Source of the DNA: Puniceicoccaceae bacterium K14
Lineage (GTDB): Bacteria > Verrucomicrobiota > Verrucomicrobiia > Opitutales > Opitutaceae
Assembly (NCBI GenBank): GCA_022538095.1
Contig: JAKYXN010000059.1
Location: forward strand, 1-32,015
Length of the DNA: 32,015 nt
Direction: 5' to 3'
In this document: piece by piece, positions 24,423-32,015 of the stretch
Layout of the letters: every line of letters starts with the position of its first letter
Numbering within the stretch: the first letter of the stretch is position 1
Position numbers and translations under genes: made by a program
Notes under the pieces: model-generated
What the model saw: only the letters and a program-made list of their open reading frames with translations
What the model was told of the DNA's origin: nothing
The model's database searches: none

Positions 24423-27400
24423 ATGAATTTAGTACTCGATCTGAATAGTGGCTCAGAGGATCAATACCGCATTTTGCTAAAAAATGGGGAATCAATCAGT
24501 CTATCCTCAGAGACGAAAATTGCTCTTAAAAATCCAGACGCGGTTTCGCACCTTATTCCGCAAGGAGACGACATCCTAGTCCTCGGTAAAGACGGATCGA
24601 CCTTCCTTTTGGTAAACTTCGCCAACGCCGAATGGGACATCGAGCCACAGCTCACCCTCGAAAGCGGCCCCCTCCTGACTTGGCAATCTTTCTGGGATAA
24701 TCTTCAAGGCGACGAAAACGCAAATTCAGCTGACAAAGCCAATTTCGAAGATGCTTCCGAACGCATCCACCCCCTAGAGATTGTTCGAGAAAACGCAGCC
24801 GAACAAGAGCTCTACCGTACAGAAGCTACTACTTTTCGAGACGTGATGAAGTTCATGTCCATTCACGGTATTGTACTAGGAGGAATCAACCTCACTGAAA
24901 ATGCTCTAGCACGTGATGAATTCGTAATCGAAGAATTTAGAAGTAACTTCCAAGCTCGCGGGTCCAGCAAAGAGAATGACGAGCAAAATCAAGCTCAATC
25001 ACCCGACGGTGAAGACATTCCTGAACTACCTGTCGAAAATCTACAGTTTTCTACTCTCTCTTCGGAAGTGGCAGCTCCCGAAAACGAAGAAAACACGACC
25101 GCCAACCAACCAATAGAACAGAAAAAGGCTTCTCAAGAGGAGGAAGGCGATCAACCGATTAATCCCCAGTCTTCATCCACCCTAGGCGATGCTCCCCCTC
25201 CTGAAGTAAATGGGGAAGACGAAACAGAGGAAATTCCAGACGAAGAACCGACTCTAAACAAAGAGCACGGCGAAGAACCCCAAAACGAAGAGGTTTACAC
25301 AAACTATAACCTCACCCTTAGCCAAGACGCCATCGAAGAAAACTTGGAAGGTGCAGTCGTTGGCCAACTGGGTGCCGACAATATGAATCGCAAAGACGCC
25401 TTCATCTACGAAGTCGCCAACGACTCATCTGGTCTATTCGAAATAATCGGAAATTCGATCCGACTGAAAGAAGGCGTATCACTCGACTACGAAGCCCACC
25501 CAGAACCTTACACCCTCACGATTCGATCGATCGACGACTTTGGTAACGAACAGCTGGAAGAGATTCAACTTTGGCCTGTCGATTCCAATGACGCCCCAAC
25601 TCTTACGTCGACAAACCTTTCGCAAAACGAAGACACATCGGTAAGCTTCTCTCCTGAAGTTTTTGAGGCGAGCTTCGCAGATCAAGATGGAGACACCTTA
25701 GATTCCATACGTATCGATAGTCTTCCTACAGCAGGTAGACTAACACTCGATGGCTCCGAAGTCACGATCGGACAAGTCATCGAAAAAGACACGATCGAAC
25801 AACTAACCTTCATTCCCGATGAAAACTGGAACGGACAAGTTTCCTTTGGTTGGTCTGCATCCGATGGCAGTGTTTGGTCGAGTTCGCCCAGTACTGTTAC
25901 CATAGATGTCGAAGCAGTAAACGATACACCTGTAGCCACGGTTTCAATCGGCAGCGAAACCTACGACATCGATGCTATATTCAACATCCAACTCCCCGCC
26001 AGAGCCTTCATAGATCCAGATAATGGTGACACCTTGACATACTCAGCCGATCTTCCACATTGGCTCTCAATCGATGCTGAAACTGGCGAACTAATGGGTA
26101 CGCCAACCTTCGATTCAATCGGCACGCATGAAATCGCTATCGTCGCAACCGATAACAGCGGCGAATCCGATACAATACGTTTTGAGATCGATATTGAAAA
26201 TTTCAACGACGCTCCAACGGTAAAACCAATTTCGGATATATCTCTTCTTGAAGACGCCCCTATCGATATTGATTTAACAGAAAATTTCACCGATCTCGAT
26301 ACGCAATATGGAGACATCCTTACCTTCACTGGCAACCTCTCCAACGGAGATCCCCTACCCAGTTGGTTAGTTCTCGATCCCGAGACTGGCAAGCTAAGTG
26401 GAACACCAGGAAACGACGATCTAGGTTTATTCACTATCGAAGTAACAGCGAGCGATGGAGAGGAGTCCGCGTCTGACTCCTTTACAATATCTGTCACCAA
26501 CACCAACGACGCACCCGAGCTGGTTTCTGAGATAGAAGACCAAACAATCGACGAGGATACCGAATTTAGTTTGGACGTATCCGGTAAATTTGTAGATATC
26601 GACGCTAACACAGTCTTAACCTACGAAGCGATCCAAACCAATGGAAGTCCTCTCCCTGAATGGCTAGAGTTTGATTCGCAAACAGGTGAATTGACGGGAA
26701 CTCCAGAAAATGGGGACATCGGTGGTATTTCGATTATCGTCACCGCTTCAGACGGATCAGCGACCGCGAGTGAGATGTTCAACTTGGAGGTCGAAAATGT
26801 CAACGATGCCCCAACCGTCAGCGTAATCGATGACACATTCCTAGATGAGGACTCCCTTTTAAACCTAGAACTATCAGAGCATTTTACTGATCAAGACCTC
26901 GGCGATTCGCTCACCTATTCCGCTACGCTTGAAAACGGAAATCCACTCCCTAATTGGCTAACCCTAGACTCGGAAACAGGCCTTCTTTCCGGAACCCCAG
27001 AAAACGGTGACGTGGGAGAACTTACTATCGTAACATCCGCAAGCGACGGTCAGCTATCCGTATCCAATACTTTCAAACTTACAGTCGAAAACACAAATGA
27101 CGCTCCAATCGTAACTACTGAAATCGCAGATCAGTCTGTAAACGAAGACGCGCCCTTCAACTTGGACGCCTCCGAGGCTTTCGATGACCAAGATTTGGGC
27201 AACACACTCAGTTTTCAGGCAACCCTTTCGAACGGAGATCCCTTACCGAATTGGCTATCACTCGATCCAGAAACAGGTGTACTTTCAGGCACTCCAGGAA
27301 ACAATGATGTCGGATCTATCAGTCTCTCAATCCAAGCATTCGATGGACAAGCAACTATCTCAGATACCTTTTCACTTACTATCGAAAATACTCAGGACAC

Positions 27401-30400
27401 CCCTGTCCTCGTAAGGGAGATCCAAAATGCCACCACAAATGAAGATACCAATTTTTCGATCGATGTATCCGCTTCATTTACAGAAGAAGACTTAGGCGAT
27501 ATCCTCAATTTCTCTGCAGAATTGGGAAACGGAGACCCTCTCCCAGACTGGCTTTCTTTAGACGCAGCAACAGGAAAACTGTCTGGAACACCCGAGAATT
27601 CTGATGTCGGAACAATATCTGTTACCGTTACTGCATCAGACGGAGAAGCCTCCGTTAGCGATTCTTTCGAAATTACTGTAGAAGGCACGAACGACGCCCC
27701 GACAGTCACCACAACATTTGTTGACCTATCGATAGAAGAAGAACAGGAATTTCGCTTGGATGTATCCAAAAATTTTGAAGACGAAGATCTTGGAGATTCT
27801 CTAACTTATTCTGCAACACTTTCAAACGGTGACTCACTCCCAAATTGGATATCAATTAATCCCAACACAGGGGAACTTTCAGGAACTCCAGAAAATGAGG
27901 ATGTAGGCGATATTTCAATCACTGTCACAGTATCCGATGGAGAAGAAACTGCATCAGACTCATTTACTCTCTCCATCGAAAATACAAACGATGGTCCGGT
28001 TGTAACAACATCAATCGAAGATATCGCGACAAACGAAGACGAGAGCTTCTCCCTCAATATTTCAGGTAATTTTTCTGACCAAGACCTAGGAGACACGCTC
28101 ACCTATGGCGCTACCCTAGAAAACGGAGACCCACTCCCAGATTGGATATCAATCAACTCAAAAACAGGCGAACTCACAGGCACACCGAAAAATGGAGACA
28201 TCGGCGAAATTTCAATCACGGTCACTGCTTCCGATGGAGAAGAAAACGTAACCGACACCTTCTCTCTTTCAGTCGAAAACACCAACGATACTCCAACAGT
28301 AACTCATTCATTCCAAGATACTTCTATAAGTGAAGATTCTGTCTTCACTCTCAACGCATCGAGCAATTTTGCAGACCATGACCTCGGGGATTCTCTCACA
28401 TTCTCAGCGACTCTTGCCAATGGAGATCCATTGCCGGAATGGCTATCCATCGATTTCAAAACAGGTGAGATATCGGGAACTCCAGAAAATGGAGACATAG
28501 GCGAGCTAGAACTCTTGATAAAGGCTTTCGATGGGCAAGCCACAGCAAGTGACTTTCTCTCGCTCTCAATAGAAAATACCAACGATGGACCAGTTGTTAT
28601 ATCTAATATAGAAGATCGAACAATCAATGAAGATTCAGCCTTCAACCTAGATATTTCAGGTAATTTCGCAGATGAAGACATAGGCGACACACTCACTTAC
28701 TCAGCAACCCTCGAAAGTGGTGATCCACTTCCAGACTGGATCACCATAAACACGGAAACAGGCGAACTGTCAGGGACTCCAGAAAACGAAGATGTCGAAA
28801 CTCTTGCCATAACTGTGTCCGCTTCAGACGGCGAAGAGACTATCAACGATACGTTTTCTCTCACGATAGAGAATACAAACGACGGTCCCATTGTTATAAC
28901 ATCCATTAATGATGTATCCACAAATGAAGACTCGTTTTTTAGCCTTAACACATCTGACAATTTCTCTGACGAGGACATAGGCGACATACTTACTTACTCA
29001 GCGGAATTGGAAAATGGCGATTCTCTTCCCGAATGGATATCAATCGATGCCCAAACCGGAGAATTGTCGGGAATTCCAGAGAACGGTGACGTCGGCGACA
29101 TATCGATCACTGTAACTGCGTCAGACGGGGAAGAATCAGTATCTGACACCTTCACAATTTCTGTACAAAACACTAACGATGGACCCAGCGTTACAACGAG
29201 TATCGCAGATCAATCGACAAACGAAGATTCTCCTTTTTCTCTCGATATTTCAGGAAATTTCATTGATCAAGACCTAGGCGATTCACTTTCATTCTCAGCA
29301 ACTCTCGGCGATGGAACGGAACTCCCGGAATGGATTTCCATCAACCCCAATACAGGAGAAATAACAGGAACTCCGTTAAATGGCGATGTCGAAAATCTAG
29401 AGATCACAGTCTCAGCCTCCGATGGTGAAGCATCTATTTCAGACACATTCGTACTAACAGTCGAAAATACTAATGATGGCCCCATCGTTATCACTTCCAT
29501 CAGTGATCAATCTATCGATGAAAACTCCGCCTTCACCCTAGACGTATCTGACAACTTCGCGGACGAAGACCTAGGAGATACGCTCACATACTCCGCTACT
29601 CTCGAAAACGGCGATCCGCTCCCAGAGTGGATCAGCATCGATTCAGAAACCGGCGAACTCTCAGGAACCCCAGAAAACGAAGACGTTGGAAATATCTCTG
29701 TCACAGTCACCGCATCCGACGGTGAAGAGTCCGCATCCGACACTTTTACTCTTACCGTAGAGAATTCCAATGACGGGCCAACCGTTTCAACCTCAATCGA
29801 GAACCAATCAACAGACGAAGATTCAGCCTTCAGTCTAGACGTATCCGGCAATTTCTCGGACCAAGATCTAGGAGATACGCTCACTTACTCCGCTACTCTC
29901 GAAAATGGCGATCCATTACCTGACTGGATTTCCTTGGATGAAAGCACCGGCATACTTTCTGGAACTCCGAGAAATGAGGATATTGGATCAATAAGTATCA
30001 AAGTTACTGCGACAGATCTCAATGATTCAAGCGTATCAGATGTATTCAATCTTAATATCGAAAACGAGAATGATGGGCTAATTGTCTCCGAAGCAATCTC
30101 AGACCAATTCATCGATGAAGACGATTCCTTTAGCCTTGATGTTTCGCCTAATTTCTTCGATGCAGACATTGGAGAAACAATTACTTACAGTGCATCTCTC
30201 GACGATGGAAGTCCGCTACCAGACTGGATTACTATTGATTCCGAAACAGGGAAACTAACAGGGACTCCAGGAAACAATGACGTGGGCTTAACCGACATAA
30301 AAGTTACAGCCACCGATAGTGCCGGCGCAACCGCTTCGGATACATTCGAAATCGTGGTAGAGAACACAAACGACGGGCCAACTGCAATAAGCCTAAATAA

Positions 30401-32015
30401 CAATTCTGTAGATGAGAATAGTTCCAGTGGAACAGTTGTCGCTACTTTATCTACCGACGACGTCGACGCGAATGATAGTCACTCCTACCAGTTTGTAGAC
30501 GAAAACGGAGATCCAGTTGATAGCGATATCTTCGAGATTGTTGATAACAATATACAAGTTAAAAGCGGCGCCGATTTGAACCATGAATCAGCAGATAGCC
30601 ATTCAATTTCCATTCGGGTTACTGACTCAGCAGGAGAAACTCACGTACAAGATTTTACTATCGACGTGAATGATCTCAATGAAGCACCTTCTAACATAAA
30701 TTTTGAAGCTCCTGAAACTGGAGGAAATGTAGACGCTACCGTTTCAGGTAGTTCCATCAAAACCTCAAATGGAGGAGGCCAAGGAACAGCCACAATAGAC
30801 TTCAATGGCTCTGAATCAGGATCCGAAGAAATCATAATCGAATTTGCTAAAATCGACAATTCGTTTCAACTCGAGATAAACGGCCAGCCAATCACGGACA
30901 AAATCATTCAGCTCCAAAGTAATGTTTATGATTCCGATACAGAAAATTTTCTACAATTGGAATCTGGCAACGCTATTTCCTCACCATGGATTAAGAGTGA
31001 AGACGGAAGTCCACGTATCAAAATTATCATATCGGAGGACAACATTGAGATATTAGCTACGCCTACTTCTGCTTCGACAGAGTACGAAAGTATGCAACTA
31101 GAAACTGGTGACTTCACAATTCCTCCCTTCAATGATGGAGAAAATACACTCACCATAATTAACCCCGACGGCGATGGACCCGACGGACTACAAGCAACGG
31201 TAACCGCAACTTATACAGAACCTTCGATATCGACCATAGAGATTGATGAAAATGGTGACACTAGCGCTTCCGTACTTGAAAATGTAGATGGAGCCATAAT
31301 CGCTAATCTATCTGCAGATGATCAAGATATAGGAGACACTGCAATTTTCAGTATTGAAGAAGATTCCTCTGGCTTATTTGAAATTGTAGACGGAGCTCTT
31401 AAACTTAAAGAAGGTACTAGTCTTGATGCCGAAAGCGATGGGCCCTTTGATTTATCAATTCAAGTCGAAGATTCCAGCAGAAATATTACTACCAAAACGA
31501 TCACGATCAATGCTGCGAGTGTTAACGAGGGACCAACCGTAAGCGCTTCAATTGCGGACGCATTTACAGACGAAGACTCAGCCTTTAGCCTAGACGTATC
31601 CAGCAACTTCTCAGACGAAGATTTAGGCGACACGCTCACCTACTCCGCCACCCTCGAAAACGGTGACCCACTCCCAGGCTGGATCACTATCGACTCGGAT
31701 ACGGGTGAACTCTCAGGGACTCCAGAAAATGGAGACGTCGGCGACATATCTATCACCGTCACTGCATCAGACGGAGAAGAATCAGCTTCCGATACTTTTA
31801 CTATTACAGTCGAGAACACCAATGATGGTCCAACGGTAAACACAGAATCCACGGAAACGCTTTGGGAAGAAGATTTTTCAGGACTGGCTGACGGAACTAC
31901 CAGCAATTCAGGTTCATCCACATGGACGACTGACGAATCCACCGCCACCCAAACGCCAGTCCATGGTGTAGAAAACGAGGCTTATAAATTTTCCGTGACG
32001 ACGAGCACGCAAAAC
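24423..32015 (+). CDS. Giant repeat adhesin with cadherin and CADG-type domains (3' end beyond window)
   Basis: The frame from the ATG at 24423 stays open for 2531 codons to the window's last base. No signal peptide is present. Residues 1-105 (GDDILVLGKDGSTFLLVNFAN) resemble the BapA/LapF-type N-terminal prefix of type I-secreted adhesins. Residues 176-294 are an acidic Glu/Pro/Gln-rich linker. A cadherin-type domain (about 295-392) and a cadherin-like domain with LTFIPDENWNGQVSFGW (393-503) come next. CADG/He_PIG repeats 1-15 fill 504-1986, then a second cadherin-type domain (1987-2089), a unique stretch (2090-2266), a third cadherin-type domain (2267-2371), repeat 16 (2372-2470) and the start of a new module, EDFSGLADGTTSNSG. 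Repeats hold acidic turns (DxDLGD, NDGP) that bind calcium in relatives. The likely role is attachment to surfaces, algae or other cells. Confidence 0.9.
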   Translation, partial: MNLVLDLNSGSEDQYRILLKNGESISLSSETKIALKNPDAVSHLIPQGDDILVLGKDGSTFLLVNFANAEWDIEPQLTLESGPLLTWQSFWDNLQGDENANSADKANFEDASERIHPLEIVRENAAEQELYRTEATTFRDVMKFMSIHGIVLGGINLTENALARDEFVIEEFRSNFQARGSSKENDEQNQAQSPDGEDIPELPVENLQFSTLSSEVAAPENEENTTANQPIEQKKASQEEEGDQPINPQSSSTLGDAPPPEVNGEDETEEIPDEEPTLNKEHGEEPQNEEVYTNYNLTLSQDAIEENLEGAVVGQLGADNMNRKDAFIYEVANDSSGLFEIIGNSIRLKEGVSLDYEAHPEPYTLTIRSIDDFGNEQLEEIQLWPVDSNDAPTLTSTNLSQNEDTSVSFSPEVFEASFADQDGDTLDSIRIDSLPTAGRLTLDGSEVTIGQVIEKDTIEQLTFIPDENWNGQVSFGWSASDGSVWSSSPSTVTIDVEAVNDTPVATVSIGSETYDIDAIFNIQLPARAFIDPDNGDTLTYSADLPHWLSIDAETGELMGTPTFDSIGTHEIAIVATDNSGESDTIRFEIDIENFNDAPTVKPISDISLLEDAPIDIDLTENFTDLDTQYGDILTFTGNLSNGDPLPSWLVLDPETGKLSGTPGNDDLGLFTIEVTASDGEESASDSFTISVTNTNDAPELVSEIEDQTIDEDTEFSLDVSGKFVDIDANTVLTYEAIQTNGSPLPEWLEFDSQTGELTGTPENGDIGGISIIVTASDGSATASEMFNLEVENVNDAPTVSVIDDTFLDEDSLLNLELSEHFTDQDLGDSLTYSATLENGNPLPNWLTLDSETGLLSGTPENGDVGELTIVTSASDGQLSVSNTFKLTVENTNDAPIVTTEIADQSVNEDAPFNLDASEAFDDQDLGNTLSFQATLSNGDPLPNWLSLDPETGVLSGTPGNNDVGSISLSIQAFDGQATISDTFSLTIENTQDTPVLVREIQNATTNEDTNFSIDVSASFTEEDLGDILNFSAELGNGDPLPDWLSLDAATGKLSGTPENSDVGTISVTVTASDGEASVSDSFEITVEGTNDAPTVTTTFVDLSIEEEQEFRLDVSKNFEDEDLGDSLTYSATLSNGDSLPNWISINPNTGELSGTPENEDVGDISITVTVSDGEETASDSFTLSIENTNDGPVVTTSIEDIATNEDESFSLNISGNFSDQDLGDTLTYGATLENGDPLPDWISINSKTGELTGTPKNGDIGEISITVTASDGEENVTDTFSLSVENTNDTPTVTHSFQDTSISEDSVFTLNASSNFADHDLGDSLTFSATLANGDPLPEWLSIDFKTGEISGTPENGDIGELELLIKAFDGQATASDFLSLSIENTNDGPVVISNIEDRTINEDSAFNLDISGNFADEDIGDTLTYSATLESGDPLPDWITINTETGELSGTPENEDVETLAITVSASDGEETINDTFSLTIENTNDGPIVITSINDVSTNEDSFFSLNTSDNFSDEDIGDILTYSAELENGDSLPEWISIDAQTGELSGIPENGDVGDISITVTASDGEESVSDTFTISVQNTNDGPSVTTSIADQSTNEDSPFSLDISGNFIDQDLGDSLSFSATLGDGTELPEWISINPNTGEITGTPLNGDVENLEITVSASDGEASISDTFVLTVENTNDGPIVITSISDQSIDENSAFTLDVSDNFADEDLGDTLTYSATLENGDPLPEWISIDSETGELSGTPENEDVGNISVTVTASDGEESASDTFTLTVENSNDGPTVSTSIENQSTDEDSAFSLDVSGNFSDQDLGDTLTYSATLENGDPLPDWISLDESTGILSGTPRNEDIGSISIKVTATDLNDSSVSDVFNLNIENENDGLIVSEAISDQFIDEDDSFSLDVSPNFFDADIGETITYSASLDDGSPLPDWITIDSETGKLTGTPGNNDVGLTDIKVTATDSAGATASDTFEIVVENTNDGPTAISLNNNSVDENSSSGTVVATLSTDDVDANDSHSYQFVDENGDPVDSDIFEIVDNNIQVKSGADLNHESADSHSISIRVTDSAGETHVQDFTIDVNDLNEAPSNINFEAPETGGNVDATVSGSSIKTSNGGGQGTATIDFNGSESGSEEIIIEFAKIDNSFQLEINGQPITDKIIQLQSNVYDSDTENFLQLESGNAISSPWIKSEDGSPRIKIIISEDNIEILATPTSASTEYESMQLETGDFTIPPFNDGENTLTIINPDGDGPDGLQATVTATYTEPSISTIEIDENGDTSASVLENVDGAIIANLSADDQDIGDTAIFSIEEDSSGLFEIVDGALKLKEGTSLDAESDGPFDLSIQVEDSSRNITTKTITINAASVNEGPTVSASIADAFTDEDSAFSLDVSSNFSDEDLGDTLTYSATLENGDPLPGWITIDSDTGELSGTPENGDVGDISITVTASDGEESASDTFTITVENTNDGPTVNTESTETLWEEDFSGLADGTTSNSGSSTWTTDESTATQTPVHGVENEAYKFSVTTSTQN
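25932..30380 (+). repeat. Fifteen tandem CADG/He_PIG repeats, mostly 297 bases each
   Basis: Repeat starts fall at 25932, 26217, 26517, 26814, 27108, 27405, 27702, 27999, 28296, 28593, 28890, 29187, 29484, 29781 and 30081. Ten of them (3 and 5-13) are exactly 297 bases. Repeat 4 is 294, repeats 2, 14 and 15 are 300, and repeat 1 is a divergent 285. Each encodes NEDSxFxLD, then F.D.DLGDTLTYSATL, NGDPLPxWIS, TGELSGTPEN, DISITVTASDGE and ends ENTNDGP. Strict length with sequence drift suggests expansion by duplication with selection for domain length. The late repeats (13, 14) are the most alike. Confidence 0.93.
31536..31832 (+). repeat. Sixteenth CADG/He_PIG repeat, separated from the array
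   Basis: Another exact 297-base unit with the same motifs (DEDSAFSLDVS, DLGDTLTYSATL, NGDPLPGW, ENTNDGP). It follows a 1155-base non-repeat island, and its closest relatives by eye are repeats 13 and 14. This suggests that a non-repeat block was inserted into an older array, or that repeats were copied to the far side of it. Confidence 0.9.

Noticed and set aside
25932-31832. Regularly spaced repeats resembling a CRISPR array
   Set aside because: The units are 297 bases, in frame, and encode a protein domain throughout; there are no short direct repeats with unique spacers.
25682-31948. Series of antisense open frames (60-216 aa) opposite the adhesin repeats
   Set aside because: They recur with the same phase and wording as the repeats, so they are mirror images of the repeat codon pattern. 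They are Ser/Val/Pro-rich with no independent start signals or family resemblance.
1-32015. tRNA or rRNA genes
   Set aside because: I searched by eye for T-loop motifs (GGTTCGAATCC and variants) on both strands and found none in a usable context; no rRNA-like blocks are present.

Overview
The window looks like a chromosomal segment of a marine member of the Verrucomicrobiota (class Opitutia, Puniceicoccales/Opitutales type). This is inferred from the gene content: a large secreted polysaccharide-lyase-like protein with the 'DPDGD..SN..EYA' C-terminal domain common in that group, a clpS-DUF2017 pair, a family B DNA polymerase with a DTDG motif, and frequent starts without a Shine-Dalgarno sequence. 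No rRNA or tRNA is present to fix the taxonomy. Base composition is moderate throughout and I see no phage or insertion sequence.

Region 1-1850 is the oddest at small scale. An orphan 323-aa protein of unknown function ends inside an inverted-repeat-bounded element that resembles an integron attC site, followed by about 600 bases with no gene. Region 1850-6300 holds a bifunctional-nuclease-family protein (DUF151), a secreted TIM-barrel epimerase-like protein, a YHS-domain protein, a hotdog acyl-CoA thioesterase and an endonuclease/exonuclease/phosphatase protein with a tiny overlapping partner. Region 6400-9500 has leuC-leuD (leucine biosynthesis) with a clear terminator and a separate AraC-type regulator.

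Region 9770-14520 is a secreted/carbohydrate block: a small exported protein, a lipoprotein esterase, and a convergent 821-aa protein with a polysaccharide-lyase-like N-terminus, FN3 and CBM6-like domains. A cupin_5 protein and the apparent remnant of a membrane protein follow. Region 14800-20900 is a minus-strand housekeeping block: family B DNA polymerase, two small membrane proteins, a likely 6S RNA between them, and a tightly packed proS-clpS-DUF2017-membrane protein operon. Region 20960-24290 carries a membrane-anchored protein, argA (first step of arginine synthesis), a mini-protein with a PhoU/DUF47-like look, and a metallophosphoesterase.

From 24423 to the end of the window one reading frame stays open for 2531 codons. 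It encodes the first part of a giant repeat adhesin: no signal peptide, an N-terminal module resembling the BapA/LapF prefix, an acidic linker, cadherin-type domains and 16 CADG/He_PIG-type repeats, most of them exactly 297 bases long. The likely role is type I-secreted surface adhesion. The gene continues past the window, so its C-terminal secretion signal and any linked exporter cannot be seen.
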